Shown here piece after piece: positions 1 to 12,152 of a stretch of 64,000 nucleotides of DNA. How positions within the stretch are numbered: the first letter of the stretch is position 1; the number at the start of each line of letters is the position of its first letter. Position numbers and translations under genes: made by a program. The notes under the pieces are model-generated. The model saw nothing but the letters and a program-made list of their open reading frames with translations. It was not told the origin of the DNA and ran no database searches. Source of the stretch: Burhinus oedicnemus (Eukaryota > Chordata > Aves > Charadriiformes > Burhinidae); the NCBI GenBank assembly GCA_008921705.1, contig VFFE01009204.1, forward strand, positions 1,673,086-1,737,085. Direction: 5' to 3'.

Positions 1-68
1 GACATTACTGCACACACTAGGATGAATGTTAAGTTATTTCTGTGCGGGTCTATATGCAGGTTAGTACA

Positions 69-157
69 TCAAGATGATGGCAAAATGAGGTTAATGCAAG
101 TCTGCAGAGCTGACATTACAAATGTCAAGATGATTGCAAAATGATGTTGCTGCAAGT
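69..157. repeat. Imperfect direct repeat, 56-bp period
   Basis: Positions 69-101 and 125-157 are 33-bp copies starting TCAAGATGAT and ending GCAAGT. They differ at 4 of 33 positions by direct comparison. This looks like an old local tandem duplication. Only two copies are visible, and the left edge of the window is close, so more copies could lie outside. Confidence 0.7.
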
Positions 158-956
158 GAACTACGATTAAAAAATAGGACGCTAAACACAAAAATGTGTT
201 AAGGGAATGTAAAAATAAACCCACAGAAAATAAAACCAAAGGAAATTTTCCTTAAAGCGAAAGACATACTGGATCCCACTAGTGTTGCCAACCAATTCTT
301 TGCCAAACTGGCCAATGCTTATCAGGAGGGCACAAAGCCAGGATGAGACTGCCTTACAAGCAACTGCCTATAAATTCTTACTAATAGTATCACTAGGAAA
401 TTTCTTCCACTAAAACCAGGTAATTGACTCTGTAGAAACACAAATAATTTTTGAAAAAGTGCTCAAGATTATTGTCCTATGACAGAGTCTGGTGCAATCG
501 GGAAATTCCTTCCTAAATTTAAACATATTGATGTTTTTCTCTCTTGCATTCTGCCATGGTTAGAAGCACGTGTCTAAAAAACAAATTATTCATTAGGCCC
601 AAAAGAAATTAGTCCAATCTCAGGTAAATTCAAATACATAGGATCCATAACATTATAAGATTAAGGAGATTACACATTTAATATGCAGAATACTCATAAT
701 ATTTTAATGTGATTAGAAGATTAATACTAAAGATCGACTAGTATATTTCCTTAGTGCAATGTTTAATTAGTAATTCAAATATATCGGGAAAAAAACCTAA
801 TTCAAAACCCGAAAAAAAGTCTTCTTTTTTTCTGCATTCAAAGTCCTTCCTCCTTCCTATCATCTCACCTTTCTATCTACTGCTAAATACAAGAGGTGCA
901 CTTCATTTCTAGTTTGGCAACAGCAGGTACTCTGTGTTCTTTCAAAAAATGGCATC

Positions 957-984
957 TCTGTCTGTCTGTCTATCTATCTATCTG
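957..984. repeat. (TCTG)n(TCTA)n microsatellite
   Basis: Seven tetranucleotide units in a row: three TCTG, three TCTA, then one TCTG. It is a simple slippage repeat with no coding role. Confidence 0.9.
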
Positions 985-3599
985 TAATGTTTTCTATAAA
1001 GTAGGAAAGTCTATCTTCTTGTCACCCAAAACATGTGATACTCAATTCCTGATGAATTACACTGGTAAACTAAAGTGCTTTAGCTAAATAACAGGCTTTG
1101 TCAAGTAGTTTAGGTAGTGTCTGACCTTTAAGTGGAAAGCATGCGTAATTTTTTCCCATCTAGTAGAGAAGAAAATGAAAACATTACTTTTTTGCGAATG
1201 TATTAGTTTTTATTGGGCTAGTAACCCATCCTATTCAGCAAAACAACAGAATGGCAAACTATCACTAGAGAAATAAATCTTAAAAAGGTAACTTATTTCA
1301 GAGATAAGTACACAGTGGCTTGTGCGTTTTTCAGGATTTTCAAAACGGCTCTGTGGCTAATAAATTAGTAGTCGGAGTGCAGGAAAGGAGATCAAAACGA
1401 TGGGTTCAGGACTCCAAGATACCTACAGACTGAAATTTGTAAGGGTCATTATCACTGCATAAATTATGTTAATATTCATGTAGCTTTTCTGGAGACGCAT
1501 ACACATACCGCTTGAAGGCATGCACTTTTTAGAAGACTGGGAAATCAGTACAGCCAGCTACTCACTAATTTGTCTAGCTGCAGTGAACCTATGCCAACTG
1601 AAGTTACCTGTGAATCTGAGCTGAACATAGGAAAGAAAACACAGACTGAAACTTATTAAGGGAAGAACCATATAGTGCACCTTCACGCTGCCTGATGATT
1701 TTAATCTTACTAAATATATTCCAGTGAAGATATACACTCTGATGGCAATGAGATAAAATGAGTAAAATTCACTGAATTCAGTGATATTCTGTAAGACAAA
1801 AAGAACAGACGATGGGAAAATTTACTAAACAATTTTTTAAAAATCATTAATGATAAGCAACATCAATCAAACGGCACCTAATTATTATAACAACATGGAG
1901 GAAGTCCAACTAAGGAATTTCAAAACCTAAAAAATTCTATTCTCTAAGGAATTATTTCAAATCTTAGTTGTTTTAATACAATTAATTTCAGCAGTGCACC
2001 TTAAATTACAGGTTAGTTGGGGGTTTTTTTGAGCATGTTAGTTGCTTATACAGTACGTATACAAATGCTTATGTGATTAGACCTCAGGGCTGACAAAAGT
2101 CCAAAGGGATTGTGTGCTGTGTGTAAACAACTGCTTCCTCTAAAAACATCTCATGTAAGTTTAAAAATGTAATTTAGATCAGAACTGGGGCAGCTTTATT
2201 ATTAATATGGAAACCAGAAATTTTTGGCGGTCATTTCTGTTATAGATCCTTTTACATACAGCCTGGGTGCCTACTTTCATATGAGCAAAATGCACCTCAA
2301 ACTATTTTTATGCAATAAATCATGGATTATGCATGTTATGTAAGTAAAACTAGTTGGTATATTAACATTGGAGAAAGTGGGCTAAATTCAAAATTCTCTA
2401 AAATTAATCAATCCATAGAAGACAGAGCAACATGCCCCATATAGAGGACAACAGCAGCACAGGAGTTTGGAGAGCAAAGTATTAGTTACAACCTCTGTAG
2501 ACTTTTTATGAGAGCTGCAGATGCTTGAACTTAATTTATCTAATACTATTTTAGGTGCTTCATGGTAATTTGCCTGGCCTATACTTGCTTCTCCTGAAAG
2601 GCAAAGGTCTCCCATAGACCCTGGGTGAGAACCACCAGCCCAATCCAGCAGTTCCAGCCACTGTCAAACATTTAAATGGCCTATGTTTAAACACCTGATT
2701 TATTCCCTACCAGTGCAGCACAAGTAATGACTTCTTTTTTTTTTTTTAAAAACAGAAAAAATATTTCACATTAAAGTACTCTGTCACTCTGCAATCATTC
2801 CAGTGACTTTTTTCCCAGTTTGATAAATATACCCATATTGATCTTCCCATAAGGATATCCTTGACCGGAATATAGATGTACCAAAGTCTACCAAGGCTAC
2901 CAATACAACTGAAAGAAATATTTTTTAATTCAAAACATACGAACAGACCTGAAATGGTTTTATGATGATACATATTTCAAGTACAAAACACTTCAAAACC
3001 CACAATAAGTACTTCAGCTACTATGTAAAACTGTTGCAACATCAGCTGGATGAAAGATGCCAAATGCAAAGCCCATTTTAAAAAAAAAAACTCTTCTGGA
3101 ACTAAACCCCAGTATGTCTGATCATGGCACCAGTCTAATTTTCAAAAATTATAATAAGAATAGAATTAACAGACACAGATACGAAGTAGTGGGGAAATGG
3201 ATTTTACAGAGCGAAACCACACTTCATATATCTGGTAGGGGTCTTTGAAGGAGTCAGCGAGCACAAAGTCAAAAGAAATCTAATTTATACAATTTAAAAC
3301 ATTTTTAATACTGTTCCTCATTAAAGACCTTAAAGAAACAAAGACCATGGGATAAGAGATCCACTTTCTCTCACAAACAAACCATTAAAAGACAAAAGGG
3401 AAAAAATGACAAAAGCATTCAGCATTCTCAAATGTGTATGTCATCAGCCAAGTTTCACAGAGATCAGTCCCAGGGCTGGTCAACATATAAAGTACATTTA
3501 TATCATTACATGGATCTAAAAAAAGAAGGCAACTTTCAAGTTTCCTGGTAGTCCTAAGGTATTCAGGGAAATAAAAATGAAAGTTGGCTGCAGAGAGAT

Positions 3600-4020
3600 G
3601 CAGAAGAGTCTCAGAGTGTCAACTAGGCGATAAAAAAGACAGATGAAATTCAATATCGAGAATATGTGGAGAAAAAGAAATCTCAACTTTACGTACTCAG
3701 CATGGGCTCTGAACTAGTTATTACCACTCAAGAAAGAGATCTTGGAGTTATAAAAGGTCTATGAAAATATCAGCTCCATCTTAGAAGCTGTCAAAAAGCA
3801 AATCAAATGCTGGCCATTACTATGACAGAAATAGAGCGCACCATACAAAATATCATTATGGTATTATTTAAAGTCTTCAGATGTTCATACTTTGAATACT
3901 GTGGGCTGTTCTACTTCCTCTATCACTAAAAAGATATAGCAGGAAAAGTAAGGACAACAGAAATAATTGAAAGGTAGGGAGAAATGGCTTCTATATAAAG
4001 AATGACTCAAGAAGAGCCTT
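3600..4020 (+). mobile_element. Decayed CR1 LINE fragment, late ORF2 region
   Basis: The stretch reads like the 3' part of CR1 ORF2 in sense orientation. It contains GATGAAATTCAAT, then ACCACTCAAGAAAGAGATCT followed by TGGAGTTATA, then AAGCAAATCAAATGCTGGC, AATATCATTATG and AAAAAGATATAGCAG, in the order seen in sauropsid CR1 copies (recognised from memory, not by search). CR1 is a non-LTR retrotransposon, and this part corresponds to the C-terminal side of the reverse transcriptase. Many indels and stops have destroyed the frame, so it is an ancient dead fragment. Boundaries are uncertain by about 30 bp. It lies directly upstream of two more CR1 fragments in the same orientation. Confidence 0.75.
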
Positions 4021-4199
4021 CAAGGTAAGGTGAGGGGAATGTGAATGAGCATGCAAGTTAGGTCCTCTGAACATGACAAGGGGGAAGAGATTGCCCAGGG
4101 GATGCACACAACCAAGCAAGGAGCACAGCATTACATAAAACAACGTATCGAGGGCACTAACCATCTAAACCATGCCTGAGAGGGTCTAAGGACCAAATA

Positions 4200-4990
4200 G
4201 GCAGGTACAAGTCCAGAAAAAGGTCCTGACATCATCGCTGACAGCTCTCCAAAATCATCGTTTCAATGCGTGGAGTGGACAAACAGAGCTGACCCAATGC
4301 TGGCACCCCATGTGTGCTGGGAGCAAATCAGAGGGGTTTGCGTTGCTGCTACAGAAGCCTGTGGTGCGTCCATACCTGAAGGGCTGCGTGCAGTTCTGGT
4401 CTCCAGGAGGATGCAGTGGAGTTAGAAAAGAGCAACTGGAAACAATCAAGGGGCTGGAGCTTCTGCCTTATGAGCAGAGACTCAAAGAGCTGAGATGCTT
4501 CAGTCTGTAGAGGAGAAGGTTTAGGGAAGATAGGACAGATAGGACTGAGGCTTGAAAAGCATGAAGAGGGTGAACAAGCTGCATAAGGAAGTTATTTACC
4601 AAATCTTGCAACACAACCACTAGGGGTATATAATGCCCAATTGGTTTAAGCATCTCTTCAGCCAGCGGGCTAACAGTTTCCAGGGAGGTTATGGAGGCAG
4701 ATTTTTATCAGCTGGTTTAAAATAGGTTTAGATAAATAGGTTTAGATAAATTCATGTACAACAAGTCTATAAACAGATACTGAAAGGAATAGAGCCAGAA
4801 TGTAACATCTAGCATTTCTAGTACAGTAATTGCAGATGCTGGGTGACGATGAGAAAATGGACCTCAGAAAGCGACCAGGCTCATGTGCTCTCCCTGACTA
4901 ACATCTCCTGTTGCCATTTGCTGGAGAAATAATACTGGGCTGGATGCACCATTGGTCTGACCCAGCAGGACATTTTGTATGAACTTAAGT
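4200..4990 (+). mobile_element. Decayed CR1 LINE fragment reaching the 3' end
   Basis: This second sense copy begins in the late reverse-transcriptase region (ATCATCGCTGACAGCTCT, later GTGGTGCGTCCATACCTGAA and TGCAGTTCTGGTCTCC). It continues through TATGAGCAGAGACTCAAAGA and GGTTTAGATAAATTCATG, and ends with the CR1 3' UTR block ATACTGGGCTGGATG, CACCATTGGTCTGACCCAGC near 4935-4970. The stretch CCATACCTGAAGGGCTGCG mirrors the RT C-terminal phrase seen in other CR1 copies. A 14-bp internal tandem duplication (ATAGGTTTAGATAA, about 4722-4750) is visible. There is no intact frame. It overlaps in consensus position with the fragment just upstream, so the two are separate insertions or a duplication rather than one element. 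Confidence 0.8.
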
Positions 4991-4993
4991 TAC

Positions 4994-5235
4994 CTGGAAA
5001 AGGAGAGACTGCAGCTGAACATAACTGAGGTGTACTAAATCATGAGTCAAGATGAACAGAGAACAATTTTTCAGTGTCTCTCTCAGCACAAGAGCTGGAT
5101 ACAAAAGAGACAAAGAATGAAAGAAAATCAGCAGGTGGCTGGTTCAAAACAAGCAAAAAGAAGTACCTCTTCACACTACATGCAGCTAAATTATGGGACT
5201 CTGCTACTGGATCTTGCAGATGCCGAAAGTTCTTG
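4994..5235 (+). mobile_element. Third head-to-tail CR1 3' fragment
   Basis: It starts immediately after the 3' end of the preceding copy with GGAGAGACTGCAGCTGAACA. It carries AACAGAGAACAATTTTTCAG TGTCTC, then GGCTGGTTCAAAACAAGCAA followed by AAGAAGTACC, then CACTACATGCAGCTAAATTA TGGGACTC, which is the block that follows the RT core in CR1. Similarity fades near 5235, where GC-richer non-repeat DNA begins. It is sense, non-coding and ancient. The abutting junction suggests that this element was already there when the copy upstream inserted, or that all three arose by local duplication. Confidence 0.75.
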
Positions 5236-6530
5236 TCACCTGGCTGCTGGCGAGCTACCCTGGGAGCTCAGCCTTGGCCCAGCCTGCGCCCCGGCACCTG
5301 CAGAAACTCGGCGCAGGCAGCAGGTCTCCTCGGACGCTCCTCTCAGGCACTCCATCATTTCTTAAAGGGAAGAGGGATTGGACACACCAGCTAGCTGTGC
5401 TCCACTCCAAGCACCAAGCCCCACTCTGCAGACAACGTCACACCAGCTCTTTTCACCCCCACAGACGCAGTCGTTTCTTTATTTCCCCTGCCCCAGTGCC
5501 TCTCAAGCAAAATGCTGCTGGTGAGCTTTGATGGGAACAGTGCAACACAGGTTAAATCACTGGTATTATTCTCATCTTTTGTAGTTACAGCCACCTCTGA
5601 ATTTAATAGTGCTGCGTGGTTTAGTACAGCAATGTTTGCATGACAAAAAATTAAAGAGCTTTCCACCTTTTTACTATATATCCTGCTTTCAAGGGTTTAT
5701 AATGTAGCTGGGAAAACGCTCACAGCTGAAGTTCAGCATTCAAAGTCTCAGTGTGGAGGCAGCATTTCATTTCAGTTGTGAGAGGGGAAACAGTATGTCA
5801 TTTTTATAACTATCAATAGAAGGCTTCTGTGGGGTTTTTACTTTCTGGATTTTTTTCCTGGTATGAGAGATTTTCCTGTTTCAAGTTTAGCAACTGGACA
5901 TATTAATAATTGACAACCACTGATGACAGCATGAGTAAGAAAAGATAACTGTCTATTAAAAAAAAAGTCACAAAATTAGTTTACCTTTTCCACAGTTTTA
6001 CAAGAAACACAAAGATAAAATTCTGTAAAACATAACAAAATAGTCATCGCTACATGATGCAGTGTTCTCAAAACTGTAACTCGTTTTGAATACTGCGTTC
6101 ATACCTTTACATTCAGGAGAAAAGATAGATACTAACACTAGGGAGATACGTAAGACAGAGGACTCCTTAATTTATCATTTCAAAATCTTGCAAGGAATCA
6201 AAAAAATGTTCTTCAGAGAATTCATGGACTAAAAAAGGATACCAGTCTTTGCTTCTCAATTCTCAAGTTGTATTTATTTTTCCCACTGATATTATTTCAG
6301 AAATATTTACTAATTACATAGTCATTATATCAAAATATCTTGTTTATTAACATAAGATTTTAATTTTTTCTCCTTCTTCCTACCTGCAAGCATACAGAGA
6401 AAAGGAGTTGTCTGAAGTCCCAAAACACACATCACATACAGACCTCTGTGGAATTCAGTTCATGGCATGGGAGAGTAGGAGGTTACTTGCATTTCCAACA
6501 TCCGTCACCAATGGAACCGAAATAATAAGA

Positions 6531-6550
6531 TATTTTATTTTATTTTATTT
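6531..6550. repeat. (TATTT)n simple repeat
   Basis: Four uninterrupted TATTT units make a short AT microsatellite. Confidence 0.85.
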
Positions 6551-6689
6551 AAAACCGTGTGCCTCTCCCTTCTCTCAAGAGCTTCATTAGAAGCAGAGAG
6601 AATGATAGAAAGCAGAAGGAAATAACCACCCATTAGAAATAACCATCCCTACAGATTGGTTAAAAACCCCACACTGAACAGTAAAACCA

Positions 6690-6750
6690 ACATATGTATG
6701 TAGGTACGTATATACGCATATACAAACATATACACTCATACAAACATACA
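6690..6750. repeat. Degenerate TATG/CATA simple repeat
   Basis: About 60 bp built from alternating TATG, TATA and CATA units with point changes. It is a decayed tetranucleotide tract close to the possible LTR remnant that follows. Confidence 0.7.
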
Positions 6751-6818
6751 GAACTATAGTATCATTTTAGAGTAGTTATATAAACAAGGAGTGTGGGAGG
6801 AAATGGGAAGTGTTCAGT

Positions 6819-7010
6819 TGTCCTGGTTTGAGGTAAAACCAGACCAATTTTGTTCAGTAACTTTACTTTTTAGCTAGGCCTCTTCTAACTGCTGAAATTA
6901 ACAGCTCATTACGATATGGAGATTGACAGAAATAGGGTAATTGCTATACCTGGTGCTGGAATGGGCTTCTAGGTACCTTACTTTAAATGTATCTAGAAAT
7001 AAAAGAAAGC
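6819..7010 (+). mobile_element. Possible LTR remnant of an endogenous retrovirus
   Basis: The stretch begins TGTCCTGGTTTGAGG. The TGTCCTGGTTT opening is, from my knowledge, characteristic of several avian ERV long terminal repeats. Further pieces (ACTGCTGAAATTAACAG, ATATGGAGATTGACAG) feel LTR-like, and an AATAAA lies at about 6990. I could not find a matching CA terminus or a target duplication, so the 3' limit is arbitrary. No viral gene is present. It could also be unique sequence with a chance match at its start. Confidence 0.35.
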
Positions 7011-10000
7011 TTAAGTCCACTGAAGTCTTCTACGTAGCTACAGTTCACAAAAATACTCCAGTGCTTATTTGACTAAAGGATAAGCATATCTCCTTCCTCA
7101 TTGACAAACTGCATAAACCAGCCTGGAGCTTCTTAATGAACAGCCATTAGCCCAGTCATGATTCTGTGATGGATAATGCAAGTCATGAACCACTGTATGT
7201 GCTCCTTGTGGTGACAGTTCTGAATTTCTTTTCTAGGGAAAATACTAATCTATCAGTCTCTGAATTGTCTGCATCTAATCTTTGCTCGGGAAATATCTCT
7301 TGATGTAATCAACTTTATCAATTATTGCACAATAGCTAATCTCTTTCTATAGGAGAAAACACTGAGAAGACGTGATGGGATTACTACAGGAATGCTTTGC
7401 CTATCCCCTACATCATTCCTAGACTATTAAACCTCAGAGCTTAATATAGTTCAGAAAATTTCACTGACAGGCCCCTCCAGGGCATTACTACCAGATTACT
7501 AACCATGATTTGACAACAGGATATGTTATAAACACACACAATTGCTTGAAAGATATTAATTGCAATGTATGCTCTTGTGCTAAGCTTTTGCCGGCAGCTA
7601 TCTCAAAATTAAATCCCTTCAATGCTGTTTTCATATGCATGGATATCGTTAGAATATTCTTGTGGCAGCCTGAGACTACGGCTACGTACTCATCTTCCAA
7701 GTGAATCCCATGGTCTGTTCCAGTTATCTTAGTGGTGGTCCACATGGGGGACTTTGTGCAAAGCAAGGCGGCATTTGAATTTACTGCTCAGTAATTACTT
7801 CAGACAGACTTCTCATGTGGACGCCCTAGTGTGAGGAAGCTCCTCTGCCTTAACTCAGAAAATGTTAGCTTACACAGGGGTGCTTTTGGGGCTCAATAAA
7901 AAGTGTCAGATGAGGGTTAAGCTATTAGCTCACTGTAAAAACCACATTAGTGTTTTGTGTGTCTTTCTCCACTTGTGGATATGCCCTTACAGATTATCTC
8001 TCTTTCTATGTCCTTAAACTGCTTTCTCCTTCAGTCTCACCTCCCCTATTTAAAAATAAATAACCTGCCATTGTAAGGTAAAGATTTATAGGCTCCACCA
8101 AAAATATCCTAAGTTTCAAGTTCAAGAGAGGCTGAGCTTGTCATGCATTAAGCCTGGTTTCACTTGCCTGATCCATTCTGCAAAAAGTCTATCCTAACAA
8201 TTTCTTTTCATAACAAAATTCCTAGAAAACAGCTGTAAACCTTCGGTGTCTTAAAGGCATCTTTTAAAAATAATTCCCTCAAAAAGTAAAGCATTGCCAA
8301 AAATACATCCTCTTATGAACAAACAGCAGTCAGTTAATTAAAATGCAGCATAAAAACTTCCATGAGAGAGACACATCCTTGAGACAAACAGGACAAGAGA
8401 TTCCAGAACCCTGACAAAAATATTTTTGGGGCAATTTTTAACAGAGGTGCCTCTATTTCAGCAGGGTTTTTTTATTAACTGAGACATTAAAAATTCCTCC
8501 AAGCTCCAGAGAGACTAAAAAATTCAGAATTTCTATTACATATCATAGAAATAACATAAGTCTAAAATAAATTTAAAAAATTAAAGTGTTCTGGATGACA
8601 ATATGAACACACATAACATGCCAAAGCTCATCAAGCCTTCTATGACACGTAAATTGTCTCTTTGATAGGATGCGGAGGTAGCGAAAAAAGGGAGACCCTC
8701 CTGCTCCCCCCCTCCCACCTACACGCATACTTATACACACACACACAGACTGCCCTGGAATACCTGTTCACAAATATATGGAGTGACCCGGGGAAGTCCA
8801 CATTACTGGAACGTAAAAAAGCACGGAAAAAAGACAACAGAGAAAACCAAAGCCATTAAAAACCATGCCCAGGGGTTGAGAGAATAATAAGATAGGCTCC
8901 GCTCAGATATGCTGTCAGAAACACTCTTCTTAGACCGGGGCGATTTAATCACGCAGTGACTGACTGCAGCGAAGGTGGGGGTGTGCGTGCCCACCTGCCC
9001 ACCAGCCTCATTACACAGGCAGCTCCTGGCTTACTCTCCTACCATTTGTTTCTTTATAATAAAGATTCCTAGAAGACTTTGGACGCTTTGTGAAGGCAGG
9101 GTGGGGACCGAATGCTGCACGGTGGGTGTTGGAGGCTGGATCTCAGGAGAACCATCCCCCGGGGGGCTCCTCAGGGCATGAGCCTCTTGTTATATGCACT
9201 TCTGTAACCGGTAGAGAGTAAAACCAAGGTGTTAGTGTGTGTAAAATGAAGCATCTTTGGCTCAAGAGCATGGGCACAGGGTGACCCCCACAGCTCCTGG
9301 GCTATAAACCCCTCAGCAGTGGTAGCCCTAATCATCAGACCTGTGCAGCCTGGGCAAAACCAGTTTTAAGGGTAATAAAGAGCCACTAGCCAGCATATTT
9401 AAAAAAACACGGCACGTAGAGCAAATTCAGGTGTGACACGGGATTACAGAGCAAGGTGTAGAGCGTGGTAGCACACGTGACAAACTGACCCCACGCACAT
9501 CCTGGAGCGAGGAGGAAGAAACCATTAACAGCAACACCACCCTCCTTGCAGCAAAGGACTTGGTCAGGGGGATGGGGGGGGGCTCCCCACACAATGATTC
9601 CCTGAATTTCCCCTCCCCAGGTGGAAACCTTCCACCTTGAGGTGCAGCGGGGTAGCAGAAAAGGTGAGCTAACACCAGAGGAAAGGATGGATACTAGGAA
9701 GTCGGTGTACACATATCAACTGTACGTAATATGATCACTAAGTATCAATAGCATTGTAACTGGATGAAGAATTTTTTGATTAGACCGAGAAGATTTTATT
9801 TAGACTAACAAAACATCCTAGGCCTGCCCAGCAGCTCTGCTCCTTCCACCCACAGCCACATTTTGAGCATATCAAACTGGTGAGGATTCAATCTGCAACT
9901 TGGGTGCAACAAAGTTATAATGGACTTAAAACAGACCAAAACAGTCAGAAGCTCTATAGATATACCTGAAACTAGGTCATGTAAGAATAATGCATGATAA

Positions 10001-11870
10001 AAAAAAATAAATAATAAAATCTGGGCCCCAAAAGTCAGACTGATTTGAGGCAATAGTTTGTCACAAAGACTGGGCTGGCTCATCTTAGGAACGGAACTTG
10101 AATTTTATTGTGTGCCGAGGCACACAGATGACATTGTGCAAATAAATCTGCATTATCACAAGTAATGCTGACAGGACTGGTGTCGCAGAAAACCAGTGAA
10201 TTGCTCAGTGTCTAGAAAAGAGCACCAATGATTTTGCTGATATTCTGAAAAAATTGTAGATGGGCAAAATAAGTTACCTCTAGAAAACAATAAGAGCAAG
10301 CTGCAGGGACTAAGGATTTAACTGGACAGAAAGACAACAGGGCATTAATAATTACTAGGCTCCCTGCCCACAAATGGTTATCAGAGACACAACAAAACTT
10401 AAACCAGTAACTTTTAGTCAAGAATATGCAAGATCATCCTTAAAACAAAAACAAGTAAATACAAAGCAATCATAAAGAAAACAAGGAATAAGACTCTGAA
10501 AAAATGTTTGCATGATCCCTCCTAATTATGCAAAAATGAAGACAGATCTCATCTTCATTATCTAACCAAATGTAAACTGGGACATAAGTGAGTTTTTTTC
10601 TGAGCCACTGAGAGCCATGCGTTGTAAAAGTCCTCTCTCTTCTTCCAATCACATAACTGGAAGGTTATTTGCGTTTGTTTTAAAGTACCTGCTGTGAATT
10701 ACAGTAATCAGGCAGAGATTTATTCGAGCACGCTGGAGCCTGCACTATCAGATGATGAACCTCCGTCACGTGCTGTGGCTCAGGCATCCCAGTCGGGTCA
10801 GAGCTGCACTTCGCCAGGTAATGAAGCACCTTAGAACTACTTATTCAAAGCCTTGAACTTAATTAGCAGTAGAGAGAGGCAACTAACTTGCAGTGAGTAA
10901 GTTGACAACTTTGCTTCGTTCTATTCATGAACCTTCTATGATTAGCACAAATTATTCTTGTAATTATTCACATTTAATTCACTGTATCATTAAAATAATA
11001 GTTAGTCTACAGCTCATTCACCAGGAGCATGAGTGTTATAAATGGGTTTATTAATTTTGAATATTCGAGTAGATCACACGGTTCAAGGTGTAAGGCTCAG
11101 AATCACAGTGACCAGGAAATTATCTGCAGCACTGGGTTTTACTCAGTTTTATACTCTGAACACTGAATAAATGTTCGATAACTTGGTTGTCATTGGTCCA
11201 CTTATTTACTAGGCACTTTTGGAAAAGAAACATAACTGAGGCAAAAGGAATACATGCAAGAATTTGTAAGAGGAAGGAAAATACAGGCAAAAAGTTATGA
11301 ATGGAAAACACTAGGATTTCTCACAAGTTCAAATACCAAGACTTTGGACTAAGCTGTGCTTTGGAAAGTTAGCAAGCTCCCAGTTAGCAGCATACCTGTC
11401 GATAGGAACAGAACTCACAAGGGGATGCTTCACCTCCAAACCGTACTTGTAAAGATGCTGATAAATCTGAGTCAGCATTTAACAACCCAGCCCATTCAGT
11501 GCAACTCCTGAACGTGGACACGCTGAGTACCAAAAGTACCTAAAGTACCTAAAACAAGAGCTTGCTACCTTGCTTTTCCTGCTGCCCTTAAACTCTTACA
11601 AGATCTCTCTTCTTAAAAATGTCTCCTTTTCCTGCCATATTTGTCTCTTCCCACAGCAACTTGCCAGTCACCTGGGGGCTATCAACAAAGATAAATAAAA
11701 CTTTTTTCTCTGAAGGATCTTTTTCAGGAAAAGACCAACTGCAGTTGTGGTCCTCCCCCCATGCCTGCTGCCCCTCCTCAGCTCTAGCAGTGGGTGAAGG
11801 AAGAAATCTGAGTGCTAATGAAAAGGACATTTTGGATTATGGAATAAACCCTTCAACTCAAAGACAGAAA
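7011..11870. other. Single-copy DNA, no gene seen
   Basis: AT-rich with GC-richer pockets near 8.7-9.2 kb and 9.43-9.7 kb. Open frames of up to 108 codons in those pockets overlap each other on both strands and show no domain. It contains an (AC)n run at 8734-8748 and a hairpin-forming palindrome at 10109-10126. I see nothing I would call an exon. Confidence 0.65.
10109..10126. repeat. 18-bp near-perfect palindrome
   Basis: TGTGTGCC and GGCACACA are exact reverse complements separated by only GA. It could be a dyad protein-binding site or a chance palindrome. The 8-bp arms with a 2-base centre are read directly from the sequence. Confidence 0.6.
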
Positions 11871-12152
11871 GAGACTTTTTACCAGGGCCTGTAGTGACAG
11901 GACAAGGGGCAGTGGTTTTAAACTGAAAGTGGGTAGGTTTAGGTTGGAAAAGAGGAAGAGGTTTTTTACGGAGAGCAGTGAGACGCTGGAACAGTGGAGA
12001 ACTTGTGGATGCTCCACAAGTGTTCAAAGCCAGGTTGGATGGGACTTTGAGCAACCTGATCTAGTGAAAGATGTCCCTGGCCATAGCAGGGAGGTTAGAC
12101 CAGATGGTCTTTAAAGATCCTTTCCAACACAAACCATTCTGTGCTTCTGTGA
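11871..12152 (+). mobile_element. CR1 LINE 3' end, 5'-truncated
   Basis: A 5'-truncated CR1 in sense orientation. It runs from GAGACTTTTTACCAGGGC through GGCAGTGGTTTTAAACTGAA, GGTTGGATGGGACTTTGAG and GTTAGACCAGATGGTCTTTA to the terminal near-octamers ATTCTGTG CTTCTGTGA at 12136-12152. The consensus bases between GAACAG and GTGGATGC are altered or partly deleted. Only the end of ORF2 and the 3' UTR survive, which is typical of CR1 because reverse transcription usually stops early. The copy at 14429-14612 shares the GGTTGGATGGG, TTTGAGCAACCT and TCTAGTG blocks with this one, which supports the call from within the window. Confidence 0.95.

Larger units (their letters stand above)
1..3599. other. 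AT-rich single-copy DNA, no gene seen
   Basis: All frames are broken by frequent stops, and the longest open stretches (under 80 codons) have no recognisable domain or splice-flanked structure. The stretch contains a diverged direct repeat near its left end, a TCTG/TCTA microsatellite at about 960 and a 13-T run at 2735-2747. I see no RNA gene or transposon core here. Confidence 0.7.
5236..6818. other. Single-copy DNA, no gene seen
   Basis: It opens with a GC-richer patch to about 5540 that gives overlapping open frames on both strands. This is the expected by-product of low stop-codon density and not a coding signature. The rest is AT-rich. Short simple repeats occur near the right end and are listed separately. 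I recognise no exon, RNA gene or transposon core. Confidence 0.65.

Noticed and set aside
5042..5531. Overlapping plus-strand frames of 106-112 codons
   Set aside because: The first part is the third CR1 fragment and the rest is a GC-richer patch; three frames open at once is not coding.
9541..9600. G-rich run near 9566-9582
   Set aside because: Only two to three usable G-runs; it does not meet the four-run quadruplex pattern.
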